From assembly GCF_038066635.1 (NCBI RefSeq), contig NZ_JBBUTI010000002.1:186001-250000 (forward strand): a stretch of DNA of 64,000 nt. The letters are read 5' to 3'. Numbering within the stretch: position 1 is the stretch's first letter; every line of letters starts with the position of its first letter. This document shows, in pieces, positions 33,453 through 42,385 of the stretch. The notes beneath the pieces are model-generated. The model had not been told where the DNA came from. It made no database searches and saw nothing but the letters and a program-made list of their open reading frames with translations. This DNA is from Ideonella margarita (GTDB lineage Bacteria > Pseudomonadota > Gammaproteobacteria > Burkholderiales > Burkholderiaceae_C). The position numbers were made by a program, and so were the translations under genes.

Positions 33453-34337
33453 ATGATCCGCATCCAGCTACAGGTGGACCTGAATTACGAGATCGATGCC
33501 TTTGGCGCCGACTTCGTCTTCAACATCCACGCGGCCCACACCGCGCACCAGACCGTCACCCAGGAACGCCTGGACATCAGCCAGCCCGTTGTCAGCCAGC
33601 TGCACACCGAGGCCGGCACCGGCAACCGCATCCTGCGCCTGCATGCCGGCCCCGGCCCGCTGCGCGTGAGCTACAGCGCCACGGTCGATCTGCACCATTA
33701 CCGTGCCGACCCTTCCCAATTGCCCGAAGTACCGGTGCGCCGGCTGCCGCCTGAAGTCATCGGCTACATCTACCCCAGCCGCTATTGCCAGTCGGATCGG
33801 CTGCTGCGACTTGCGGCCAACGAGTTCGGCAAGCTCTGGCAGGGCCACAGCCGGGTGCAGGCCATCCAGGACTGGGTGCAGCGCCATGTGGCCTTCACCT
33901 CGAACACCACCAATGCCAGCACCTCGGCAGTCGACACGCTGATCGAGCAGGTGGGCGTGTGCCGCGATTTTGCGCACCTGATGATCGCGCTATGCCGGGC
34001 CTTGAACATCCCGGCCCGCTTCGCCACCGGCACCGATTTCGGCGCGAACCCAGAGCTGGGCCCGCCCGACTTCCATGCCTACGTCGAGGTGTTCCTCGGC
34101 GACCGCTGGTACATCTTCGATCCGTCAGGCACCGCCATCCCGATGGCCTTCGTGCGCTTCGGCACGGGCCGTGATGCGGCCGATTGCGCCTTCGCGACGA
34201 TCTTCGGTGGTGTGCGTTCAGCCGCGCCGATCATCAACGCCTGGGCCGTAAATGACGCCGGCCAGGGCATGACGCTGCCGGTGCAGACACGCGAGGCGCT
34301 GTCGACCAGCGCTGCCATTCCACTGTCGCCGGGTTGA
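33453..34337 (+). CDS. Transglutaminase-like cysteine protease family protein
   Basis: 294-residue cytoplasmic protein. Seen: an N-terminal beta-domain ('IQLQVDLNYEIDAFGADFVF', about 1-110), then the transglutaminase core with Cys170 ('GVCRDFAHL'), His208 ('DFHAYVEV') and Asp223 ('IFDPSG'). This is the layout of the bacterial transglutaminase-like proteins found beside alpha-E/circularly permuted ATP-grasp genes in many genomes, though those partners are not here. ATG 33453 has CGGAG 7 bp upstream. No signal peptide. The reaction may be proteolysis rather than crosslinking. Confidence 0.85.
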   Translation: MIRIQLQVDLNYEIDAFGADFVFNIHAAHTAHQTVTQERLDISQPVVSQLHTEAGTGNRILRLHAGPGPLRVSYSATVDLHHYRADPSQLPEVPVRRLPPEVIGYIYPSRYCQSDRLLRLAANEFGKLWQGHSRVQAIQDWVQRHVAFTSNTTNASTSAVDTLIEQVGVCRDFAHLMIALCRALNIPARFATGTDFGANPELGPPDFHAYVEVFLGDRWYIFDPSGTAIPMAFVRFGTGRDAADCAFATIFGGVRSAAPIINAWAVNDAGQGMTLPVQTREALSTSAAIPLSPG

Positions 34338-34355
34338 GCGCAGCGGGCCTGGTGC

Positions 34356-36335
<1,980 letters not shown>

Positions 36336-36474
36336 GAAGTCTCAATGGCAGCGATGCGGCATTTCCCCACGCGGCAAACGTCTGTGTCAAGCAGGGCGAC
36401 TTCGGGCTTGCCACCGCCCGGCCTCGGCGTGTTCCCCGAGGCCCGGGGCCGTTCGACGCTGGCACACTGGCGGC

Positions 36475-38259
36475 ATGCGTTTACCCAACCTCTTCCAAAC
36501 CCGAAACGGGCGGTTCGCCGCCTTTTTCCTCCTCTACGTGACGGAGGGAATCCCGCTGGGCTTTGCCGCTACCGCGGTCGCCACCCAGTTGCGGCGTCAA
36601 GGCGTGGGGCCGGCCGAGATCGGCGCCTTCATCGGCCTGTTCTACCTGCCCTGGGCCTTCAAGTGGGCCTTCGGCCCGATCGTCGACGTGTTCGCGATCG
36701 AGCGCCTGGGCCGCCGCCGCGGCTGGATCCTCGGCACCCAGATCGTCATGGTGGCCACGCTGTTCGCCACGTCCTTCCTGAAGCTGCCTGAGCAGCTCTG
36801 GCTGTTCTCGGCCATCCTGCTGGTGCACAACACCTTCTCGGCCACCCAGGACGTGGCCATCGATGCCCTGGCCATCAACACGCTGGATGAGCAGGAACGC
36901 GCCACGGCCAGCGGCGTGATGTTCGCCGGCGCCAGCATCGGTCAGATGATCGGCGGCTCGGGCGCCTTGCTGGTGACCAGCTGGTTCGGCTTCCAGAGCA
37001 GCTTCTACTTCGTCTCGGCGGCCATCCTGCTGGTGACGCTTTTCGTGGTGCTGCCGATGAAGGAAGCGGCCACCCCGCCGCGGGTGCGCGCTGCGGGCTC
37101 GGCCATGGCCGCTGCGGGCCGCGAGATGCGTGAATTCGCCGTGACCGCCTTCAAGTCCTTCATGGGCACGCGCGGCGCGTTTGTCGGCCTGTTCATGTCG
37201 CTGCTGCCGCCCGGGGCCATGTGCCTGGGCCTGGCGCTGCAAAGCAACCTGGCCGTGGAACTGGGCATGGACGACGGCGCCGTGGCCACGATGAATTTCT
37301 GGTCCACGCTGATCGGCGCGGCCGGTTGCCTGTCGGGCGGCCTGATCGCCGACCGCTTCGACCGCCGCCACGCGCTGACCTGGTACATCCTGCTGATGAG
37401 CATCCCGGTGTTCGTGATGGCGCTGGTGCTGCAGCACTTCAACTGGATCATGCCGATCGCCCCGGATGCCGCCAAGCCCGATGTGCCCACCCTGCTGATG
37501 ACCGCCTTCTGGGCCACCACGCTGGTCTACGCCTTCTTCAACGGCATGATGTATTCGGCCACCACGGCCATCTTCATGGACGTGACCAACCCGGTGGTGG
37601 CGGGCACGCAGTTCACCGCCTACATGGCGATGTTCAACCTGGCGATTTCCTACAGCGCCACCTGGCAAGGCATCTCGATCGAGGCCTGGGGCTACCCGGG
37701 CACGATGATCGTCGACGGCTTCTACGGCATGCTGTATCTGCTGGTGCTGCCCTTGACGCGCAAGCGCCCGGGTGACGTGGCTGCCGACAACGCGCTGGCC
37801 CCGGGCCGTGCCCGCAAGCTGGGTCTGGTTCTGGCCTTGCTGTGTCTGGCCTGGCTGCCGGTGCATGCGCTGGAAAGCCAGTTCGGCGCGGCCAAGGACA
37901 TCGTCAACATCCTGTTCACCCTCGTCTTTATCGCCTCTGCGCTGTTCCTGCTGGCCGGTGCCGCCCTGCTGGGCGCAGTGGCCGGCCGGCTGACGCGCAT
38001 CGGCGCGTGGTTCTCGCCGTTGCTGCTGCTGATGCAGGTGCGCAACTACCAGGACGGTCTGGCCGCCAAGCTGGGCGTGAGCACGCAGAGCCTGGGCGCC
38101 ACGCTGGACATCTTCCTGTACGGCGTGCCACTGCTGGCCGCCGTGCTGCTGTGGCAGATGAGCCGCCATGCCTGGGCCGATCTGGCCATGCCGTCCACCA
38201 CGGAAGGCGAGGCTGGTGACACCGCGCTGCCGGACGCCAAGCTGGCCGCTGCCAGCTGA
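36475..38259 (+). CDS. AmpG-like MFS transporter
   Basis: 594-residue polytopic inner-membrane transporter. Seen: the AmpG-family opening 'LYVTEGIPLGFAATAVATQL' and the motif 'FYLPWAFKWAFGPIVD', with about 14 membrane helices, which matches AmpG rather than 12-helix MFS members. Also present is 'HNTFSATQDVAIDALAIN'. AmpG imports anhydro-muropeptides from peptidoglycan turnover; this distant member might do so, or carry another solute. ATG 36475 is preferred because the upstream in-frame extension overlaps the divergent kinase promoter and lacks hydrophobicity. Single gene, closed by a terminator. Confidence 0.83.
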   Translation: MRLPNLFQTRNGRFAAFFLLYVTEGIPLGFAATAVATQLRRQGVGPAEIGAFIGLFYLPWAFKWAFGPIVDVFAIERLGRRRGWILGTQIVMVATLFATSFLKLPEQLWLFSAILLVHNTFSATQDVAIDALAINTLDEQERATASGVMFAGASIGQMIGGSGALLVTSWFGFQSSFYFVSAAILLVTLFVVLPMKEAATPPRVRAAGSAMAAAGREMREFAVTAFKSFMGTRGAFVGLFMSLLPPGAMCLGLALQSNLAVELGMDDGAVATMNFWSTLIGAAGCLSGGLIADRFDRRHALTWYILLMSIPVFVMALVLQHFNWIMPIAPDAAKPDVPTLLMTAFWATTLVYAFFNGMMYSATTAIFMDVTNPVVAGTQFTAYMAMFNLAISYSATWQGISIEAWGYPGTMIVDGFYGMLYLLVLPLTRKRPGDVAADNALAPGRARKLGLVLALLCLAWLPVHALESQFGAAKDIVNILFTLVFIASALFLLAGAALLGAVAGRLTRIGAWFSPLLLLMQVRNYQDGLAAKLGVSTQSLGATLDIFLYGVPLLAAVLLWQMSRHAWADLAMPSTTEGEAGDTALPDAKLAAAS

Positions 38260-38282
38260 TATCCGCCCTCTCTCAGCCCACC

Positions 38283-38311
38283 AGGGCGCCCTCACCGGGC
38301 GCCCTTTTTTT
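38283..38311 (+). terminator. Rho-independent terminator
   Basis: GGGCGCCC-TCACC-GGGCGCCC stem-loop followed by seven T, 24 bp after the MFS stop. Confidence 0.88.
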
Positions 38312-38325
38312 CGTCTCGGCGATGC

Positions 38326-38892
38326 TCAGGCGTGGGCGGTGCTGGTGCTCGGGCCGTTGAGCAACAAGCCAAACACCAGCAAGTCGTGGCGCGCGCCGCC
38401 CCAGCGCCCGGCCTGGCGCAGCAAGCCTTCACGTACAAAACCCAGCCGCTCCAGCAGGGCGATGGACGGCGCATTGTCGGGGTGCACGGTGGCGTCCACG
38501 CGCTCCAGCTGCAGGCTCAGGCGCCCGTGTTGCAGCACGGCCTTCACGGCCTCGCTCATCAGGCCCTGTCCCTGGGCTGAGCGGGCGAGCTCATAACCCA
38601 CGCCGGCGCTTTGCCAGCTGCGGTTCCAGCGGAACAGGCCGCAGCTGCCCAGCAAGGCGCCGTCCGAGCGCCGCACCACGCCCCAGCGCGTGGCGGGGGT
38701 GGCTTGCAGCCGGGCGGCGGCAAACGCCGCGATCAACTGCTCGACCTGCATCACCGAGGCCGGCGGGTCGGCGCCGAACCAGCGCATGGCGGCGGCATCG
38801 GCATGGATGGCGAACAGCGCCGGCGCATCGCCCGCCACCAGTTCACGCAGAACCAGCCGCGGCGTGTGCAAGACGGGAAATTCGCTGCTCAT
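38326..38892 (-). CDS. GNAT-family N-acetyltransferase (RimJ/RimL type)
   Basis: 188-residue acetyl-CoA-dependent transferase. Seen: the RimJ/RimL opening 'LHTPRLVLRELVAGDAPAL', then 'GVGYELARSAQGQGLMSEAV' (acetyl-CoA loop Q-x-x-G-x-G/M) and 'VDATVHPDNAPSIALLERLGF'. That closing segment is diagnostic of the family. Substrates range from ribosomal proteins to antibiotics and cannot be told here. ATG 38892 is chosen; an ATG three codons earlier (38901) is possible. Divergent from the small protein at 39079. Confidence 0.88.
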   Translation of the reverse strand: MSSEFPVLHTPRLVLRELVAGDAPALFAIHADAAAMRWFGADPPASVMQVEQLIAAFAAARLQATPATRWGVVRRSDGALLGSCGLFRWNRSWQSAGVGYELARSAQGQGLMSEAVKAVLQHGRLSLQLERVDATVHPDNAPSIALLERLGFVREGLLRQAGRWGGARHDLLVFGLLLNGPSTSTAHA

Positions 38893-39078
38893 GGGGCGCA
38901 TCTTACGCAGGGCACGGTGAGCCTTGGACGCATCGGCAACGCCGCTCATCGGCGCCAGCGCACGCTCGATCCGCCGTTTCCGCCATTCGTCGCACACCGC
39001 TGGCTGCACCCCGGCTGCCTGCGCAGAATTCATTCCATCGCAGGTTCAAACCTCTCCCCCACACCCCAGGAGCCCATC

Positions 39079-39291
39079 ATGACCAAGACCACCGCCCGCA
39101 CCGCTTTCGACACCGCCAACACCGCCGTTCGTTCGACCGCTGCCGCCCTGGCGCTGGTGGTCACGATGGGCCTGATGGGTGGCCTGAACGCCGTCGCCGA
39201 CCAGCAATACGACCATGTGCTGGCCGCCCGGAGCGCCCAGGGCCCGACCCAGATGGTGCTGATCACCGGCCATCGCCCAGCCCGCGCCTGA
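39079..39291 (+). CDS. Small membrane/exported protein, paralogue of the one at 41276
   Basis: 70-residue protein of unknown function. Seen: 'AVRSTAAALALVVTMGLMGGLNAVADQQYD' contains one hydrophobic segment (signal peptide or membrane anchor) followed by an AD-x-Q-[YF]-D motif. The protein at 41276 has the same order, 'AVRASALALAMVV', then 'GTADHQFD'. Both genes share the RBS context CCC-A-AGGAGCCC before ATG. A terminator follows at 39343. The two genes bracket an ABC transporter pair. The family recurs as hypothetical proteins in Burkholderiales (from memory, not checked). Confidence 0.7.
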   Translation: MTKTTARTAFDTANTAVRSTAAALALVVTMGLMGGLNAVADQQYDHVLAARSAQGPTQMVLITGHRPARA

Positions 39292-39342
39292 CCACCTGCT
39301 CCCACCTTTGATGCTTCCTCCAGGGCCCTGATCCGGCCTTCC

Positions 39343-39370
39343 GGCCCCGCCCCGTGCGGGGCCTTTTTTT
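39343..39370 (+). terminator. Rho-independent terminator after the small protein
   Basis: GGCCCCGC-CCCGT-GCGGGGCC stem-loop followed by seven T. It separates the 39079 gene from the ABC permease gene 10 bp later. Confidence 0.9.
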
Positions 39371-39379
39371 GGGCGCCTC

Positions 39380-40540
39380 ATGCGCGTCGCATCCTCCTCA
39401 CGGCAACACCCACCACCGCCCTTGCTGCAAACCACGCCGCTGCACCAGTTGCGTCTGCGCTGGGCCTGGCTGGCACTGCGGCAGCGCCTGCGTCGCTGGG
39501 GCGTGTGGCTGATGAGCGCCCTGCTGCTGGCCAGCGTTGGCAGCAACGACCCGCTCGCAGCGGCCATCGGCCTGCTGGGTGGGCTGGCCATGCCCGCCAT
39601 CACCTTGTTCAACCGCGGCGCCTGGGCCTGGCCCATCGTGCTGGCAGGCCATGTGGCGATGGGCCTGCTGCTGGTGCGCGCGGCGCGGCCGCTGCTCTGG
39701 CAAGACAGTTGGCGCGACACGCTTGCGGCCTGGCCCATTTCGCCCGAGGCCTGGCACCGCAGTGATCGCCGCCTGTTGATGCGGGTGCTCGCGCCCTGGT
39801 GGGCCTCGCTGGGCAGCGGCGCTGCTGTCTGGGTGCCGCTGCAGTGGCCGCAGCCGGACGGACCTGTGCGCCTCTTGTCCGGGGTGGTCTTGATGGCGGT
39901 GTCCGGGGCGGGCAGTGTCTGGCTCGGCAGCCGGATGCTGGTGGCCTGGCGCAGCGGCTCACCGAACGCGCCTGTCGCGCAGTCCACCACGTCACGCCGC
40001 CGGTTCAGCCCGCCGTGGGCAGGCTGGCGCTGGGCCCTGCTCTGGCAACCGCTGTGGCGCGGGCCGGCGCAAGCGCTGGGCCGCTGGCTGCTGGTGGCTG
40101 CTCTGGCACCGGTCTCGGTGGCGGTGGTGTTGACGGTGCTGGCCACACACCCCGCCGGGCCCAACTGGGCACTGGCCGCCGCCGGCCTGCTCCTCTGGGT
40201 GTGGGTGGGCCGGGCGCAGGCCTTGTCCCGCGCCCTGCTATCACCGCTGTTGCTCACGGCCGCTTCGGTGTGGCCCCTGCCCCTGCACCGCCTCGAAGCC
40301 GCGCGGCGCCATCAACTGATGCTGGCCGCGGCCGCCGGCGGCCTGTGCACCGTGCTGAGCCTGATGGCCTGTGCGCCTGCGCCCCTGCGCAGCGGGGTGT
40401 TGCTGGCCTGGTGCGCTTGCTGGACGTCCCTGAGCCTGCTGGAAATCAGCAGCCACCCCCAAGCCACAGGCGACCATGCCGCCCGCTGGTGGTTCGGCCT
40501 GGTCTTGTTGCTGGCCTTGAGTTCGGAGATCACCCCATGA
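39380..40540 (+). CDS. Integral membrane protein, probable ABC permease
   Basis: 386 residues with about 8-10 hydrophobic segments ('WLMSALLLASVGSNDPLAAAIGL', 'LLVAALAPVSVAVVLTVLATH' and others) and a basic N-terminus. No known permease signature was recognised. The assignment rests on the overlapping ATPase gene downstream (ATGA overlap at 40537-40540). The start is inside 10 bp of the preceding terminator, so a leaderless or later start (e.g. a downstream ATG or GTG) is possible. Likely an ABC-2-like exporter component (inference). Confidence 0.6.
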   Translation: MRVASSSRQHPPPPLLQTTPLHQLRLRWAWLALRQRLRRWGVWLMSALLLASVGSNDPLAAAIGLLGGLAMPAITLFNRGAWAWPIVLAGHVAMGLLLVRAARPLLWQDSWRDTLAAWPISPEAWHRSDRRLLMRVLAPWWASLGSGAAVWVPLQWPQPDGPVRLLSGVVLMAVSGAGSVWLGSRMLVAWRSGSPNAPVAQSTTSRRRFSPPWAGWRWALLWQPLWRGPAQALGRWLLVAALAPVSVAVVLTVLATHPAGPNWALAAAGLLLWVWVGRAQALSRALLSPLLLTAASVWPLPLHRLEAARRHQLMLAAAAGGLCTVLSLMACAPAPLRSGVLLAWCACWTSLSLLEISSHPQATGDHAARWWFGLVLLLALSSEITP

Positions 40541-41172
40541 GCGCCCAACTGCTGATCAACGATCTGGTGTTTGGCTGGCCCGGCCGCCCGCTTTTTGCCG
40601 GCTGGAGCAGCCATGTCGAGGCTGGCGTGACCTGGCTGCAAGGCCCCAACGGTTGCGGCAAATCGACCTTGCTGAAGCTGCTGGCCGGCGCCTTGCCGAT
40701 GGCCCATGGCAGCGCGCGCCTGCGCCTGCCGGGTCAGCCCGAGATGCAAGCGGCAGACGACCCGCTGGCCTGGCGGCAGCAAGTGGTGTGGAGCGGCCCT
40801 GACGGCCCGCCCTTCACCCACCTGACTGCGGCCGAACAGGGCGGCTTGCTGCAGCAGCTGTACCCGGCCTTCGATGCCAAAGCCTGGCACGCCGCCGTGG
40901 ATGCGCTGGGCCTGTGGCCGGCCCTCGGGCAAACCGTGGCGGAGCTGTCGAGCGGCACGCGGCGCAAGGTCGGGCTCGCAGGTGCACTGGCGATCGCAGC
41001 GCCGGTGCTGCTGCTGGACGAGCCGCTGGCGGCGCTGGACGCCGCCTCGATGGCTTATGTGCGGCAGGTGCTGGAGACCGAACTAGCGGCTGCACGCCGC
41101 ATCGTTTTGGTGGTCAGCCATGAGCCGGTGCCGGCCTCCCGGGTGCAGATCATCCGGGCTGCCGGCGACTGA
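40537..41172 (+). CDS. ABC transporter ATP-binding protein
   Basis: 211-residue stand-alone ATPase, short for the family. Seen: Walker A 'GPNGCGKSTLLKLLAGALP', a signature variant 'ELSSGTRRKVGLAGAL' (LSSGT in place of LSGGQ), Walker B 'PVLLLDEPLAALD' and the switch 'VVSHEP'. The signature change is of the CcmA kind, and the whole protein resembles CcmA-like small ATPases. It is translationally coupled to the membrane protein by ATGA. A 103-bp gap leads to the second small paralogous protein. Confidence 0.88.
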   Translation: MSAQLLINDLVFGWPGRPLFAGWSSHVEAGVTWLQGPNGCGKSTLLKLLAGALPMAHGSARLRLPGQPEMQAADDPLAWRQQVVWSGPDGPPFTHLTAAEQGGLLQQLYPAFDAKAWHAAVDALGLWPALGQTVAELSSGTRRKVGLAGALAIAAPVLLLDEPLAALDAASMAYVRQVLETELAAARRIVLVVSHEPVPASRVQIIRAAGD

Positions 41173-41275
41173 TCACGCTGCTTCGTCGCTTCGTCGCTCA
41201 GGGCGTGCAAGGGGCCGGGGCGACTCCTAAAGTGCACTCATCGAACAACGCCTGACGCACCCCAAGGAGCCCACC

Positions 41276-41518
41276 ATGACCCGCTTTGCAGCCCCCACGT
41301 CGCTGACCACTTCGCAGACCACCCACACCGCCCCGTTGAGCACGCCTGTGGCGGTACGCGCCAGCGCACTGGCCCTGGCGATGGTCGTCACGTTCAGCGT
41401 GCTGGCCGGTCTGGGCGGCACGGCGGATCACCAGTTTGATTCGGCCGTGATGGCCCAGGGCCGCAGCTGCAGCCCGGGCGTGGCGCTCTGGGTGAAGCCC
41501 GCCACGCCGCGGGCCTGA
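41276..41518 (+). CDS. Small membrane/exported protein, paralogue of the one at 39079
   Basis: 80-residue protein of unknown function. Seen: a Thr/Ser-rich N-terminus, hydrophobic segment 'ASALALAMVVTFSVLAGLGG', then 'TADHQFDSAV' and a single Cys in 'GRSCSPGVALWV'. The resemblance to the 39079 product in the central 35 residues and in the start-site context is clear. RBS AAGGAG lies 7 bp before ATG. It ends 1 bp before the convergent membrane-protein gene stop. Confidence 0.68.
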   Translation: MTRFAAPTSLTTSQTTHTAPLSTPVAVRASALALAMVVTFSVLAGLGGTADHQFDSAVMAQGRSCSPGVALWVKPATPRA

Positions 41519-42385
41519 TCAGCGGCCGCGCTCGCGGCCCGCTTCGATCAAGGCAAACAGGCGGGCACCGCGCATCCACGCGGTCAGCACCACCAGCGCC
41601 AGGCCCAGCAGCACGGCAGCCGACACACCCAGCACGCCGACAGGCGCAGCGTGCAAGCGCAGCAGCGCGAGCAGCCCCAGCCCCGCCAGCGCGGGCAGGC
41701 TGATCAGCAGATACACCCACAGGCCACGGCCACGCTGGCCGAGCAACAGGCGCCAGCCGCGCCACCAGGCCACCACGGCCGAGCGCGCATGCGGGTTCAG
41801 CGCCAGCACCGCACGGCCGGCGTCCAGGCTGGCCTGCGCCACCAGCACCAGCAAGGCCGTGAAGCCCAGCGCCAGGTGCTGCAACAGCTCACCATCGGCC
41901 TCCAGCGTGGCCGAGGCGCCGTGTTCACCGGCGGCGTCCAGCAGCACGCCGCCCAGGCCTGCCGCGATGCCCAGCGGCACCACCGACCACAGCAGCATGC
42001 GGCCCAGCCGGCCGTACTCGCGCCAGCCGCCCAGGAACAGATCCCCCATGCCCAGCGGGCGGTTGGCCCGCGCCGAGGTGACGAGCAGGCCGGTCAGCCA
42101 AGGCGACAGCAACAACGTCAGCAGCAAACCGGCGAGGCCCAGATCGACCGCCGAAAAGCGTTGCTTCTCCAGACCGGCCAGTGCTTCCACCAGCATCGCC
42201 GGGTCGAAGTTCAAGGCCAGCGCCGACGACGCCAGCGCATGGTTGAGCAGGCCGCTAAAGGCGCGCCACAGCGGCAGCACCACCAGCAAGGTGGGCAGCG
42301 CCAGCGCCAGCACCCACCACAGCAACAGGCGCCATTGCAGCGCGGCACCGGCCGCGCGGCGCCACAAGACCAGGATCGACTTCAT
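41519..42385 (-). CDS. Hypothetical multi-pass membrane protein
   Basis: Not recognised. 288 residues with about six membrane helices: 'LLWWVLALALPTLLVVLPLW', 'VDLGLAGLLLTLLLSPWLTGLLV', 'MLLWSVVPLGIAAGLGGVLL', 'ALGFTALLVLVAQASLDAG', 'GLWVYLLISLPALAGLGLLALL' and 'AAVLLGLALVVLTAWMRGA'. The amphipathic loop 'PHARSAVVAWWRGWRLLLG' is conserved-looking. Start ATG overlaps the stop of the M1 peptidase (ATGA), so it is translated together with the peptidase and may be its membrane partner (inference). Confidence 0.68.
   Translation of the reverse strand: MKSILVLWRRAAGAALQWRLLLWWVLALALPTLLVVLPLWRAFSGLLNHALASSALALNFDPAMLVEALAGLEKQRFSAVDLGLAGLLLTLLLSPWLTGLLVTSARANRPLGMGDLFLGGWREYGRLGRMLLWSVVPLGIAAGLGGVLLDAAGEHGASATLEADGELLQHLALGFTALLVLVAQASLDAGRAVLALNPHARSAVVAWWRGWRLLLGQRGRGLWVYLLISLPALAGLGLLALLRLHAAPVGVLGVSAAVLLGLALVVLTAWMRGARLFALIEAGRERGR

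Noticed and set aside
36481..38295. 604-codon frame antisense to the AmpG-like MFS gene
   Set aside because: No hydrophobic segments or motif; the plus strand has a clear 14-helix transporter.
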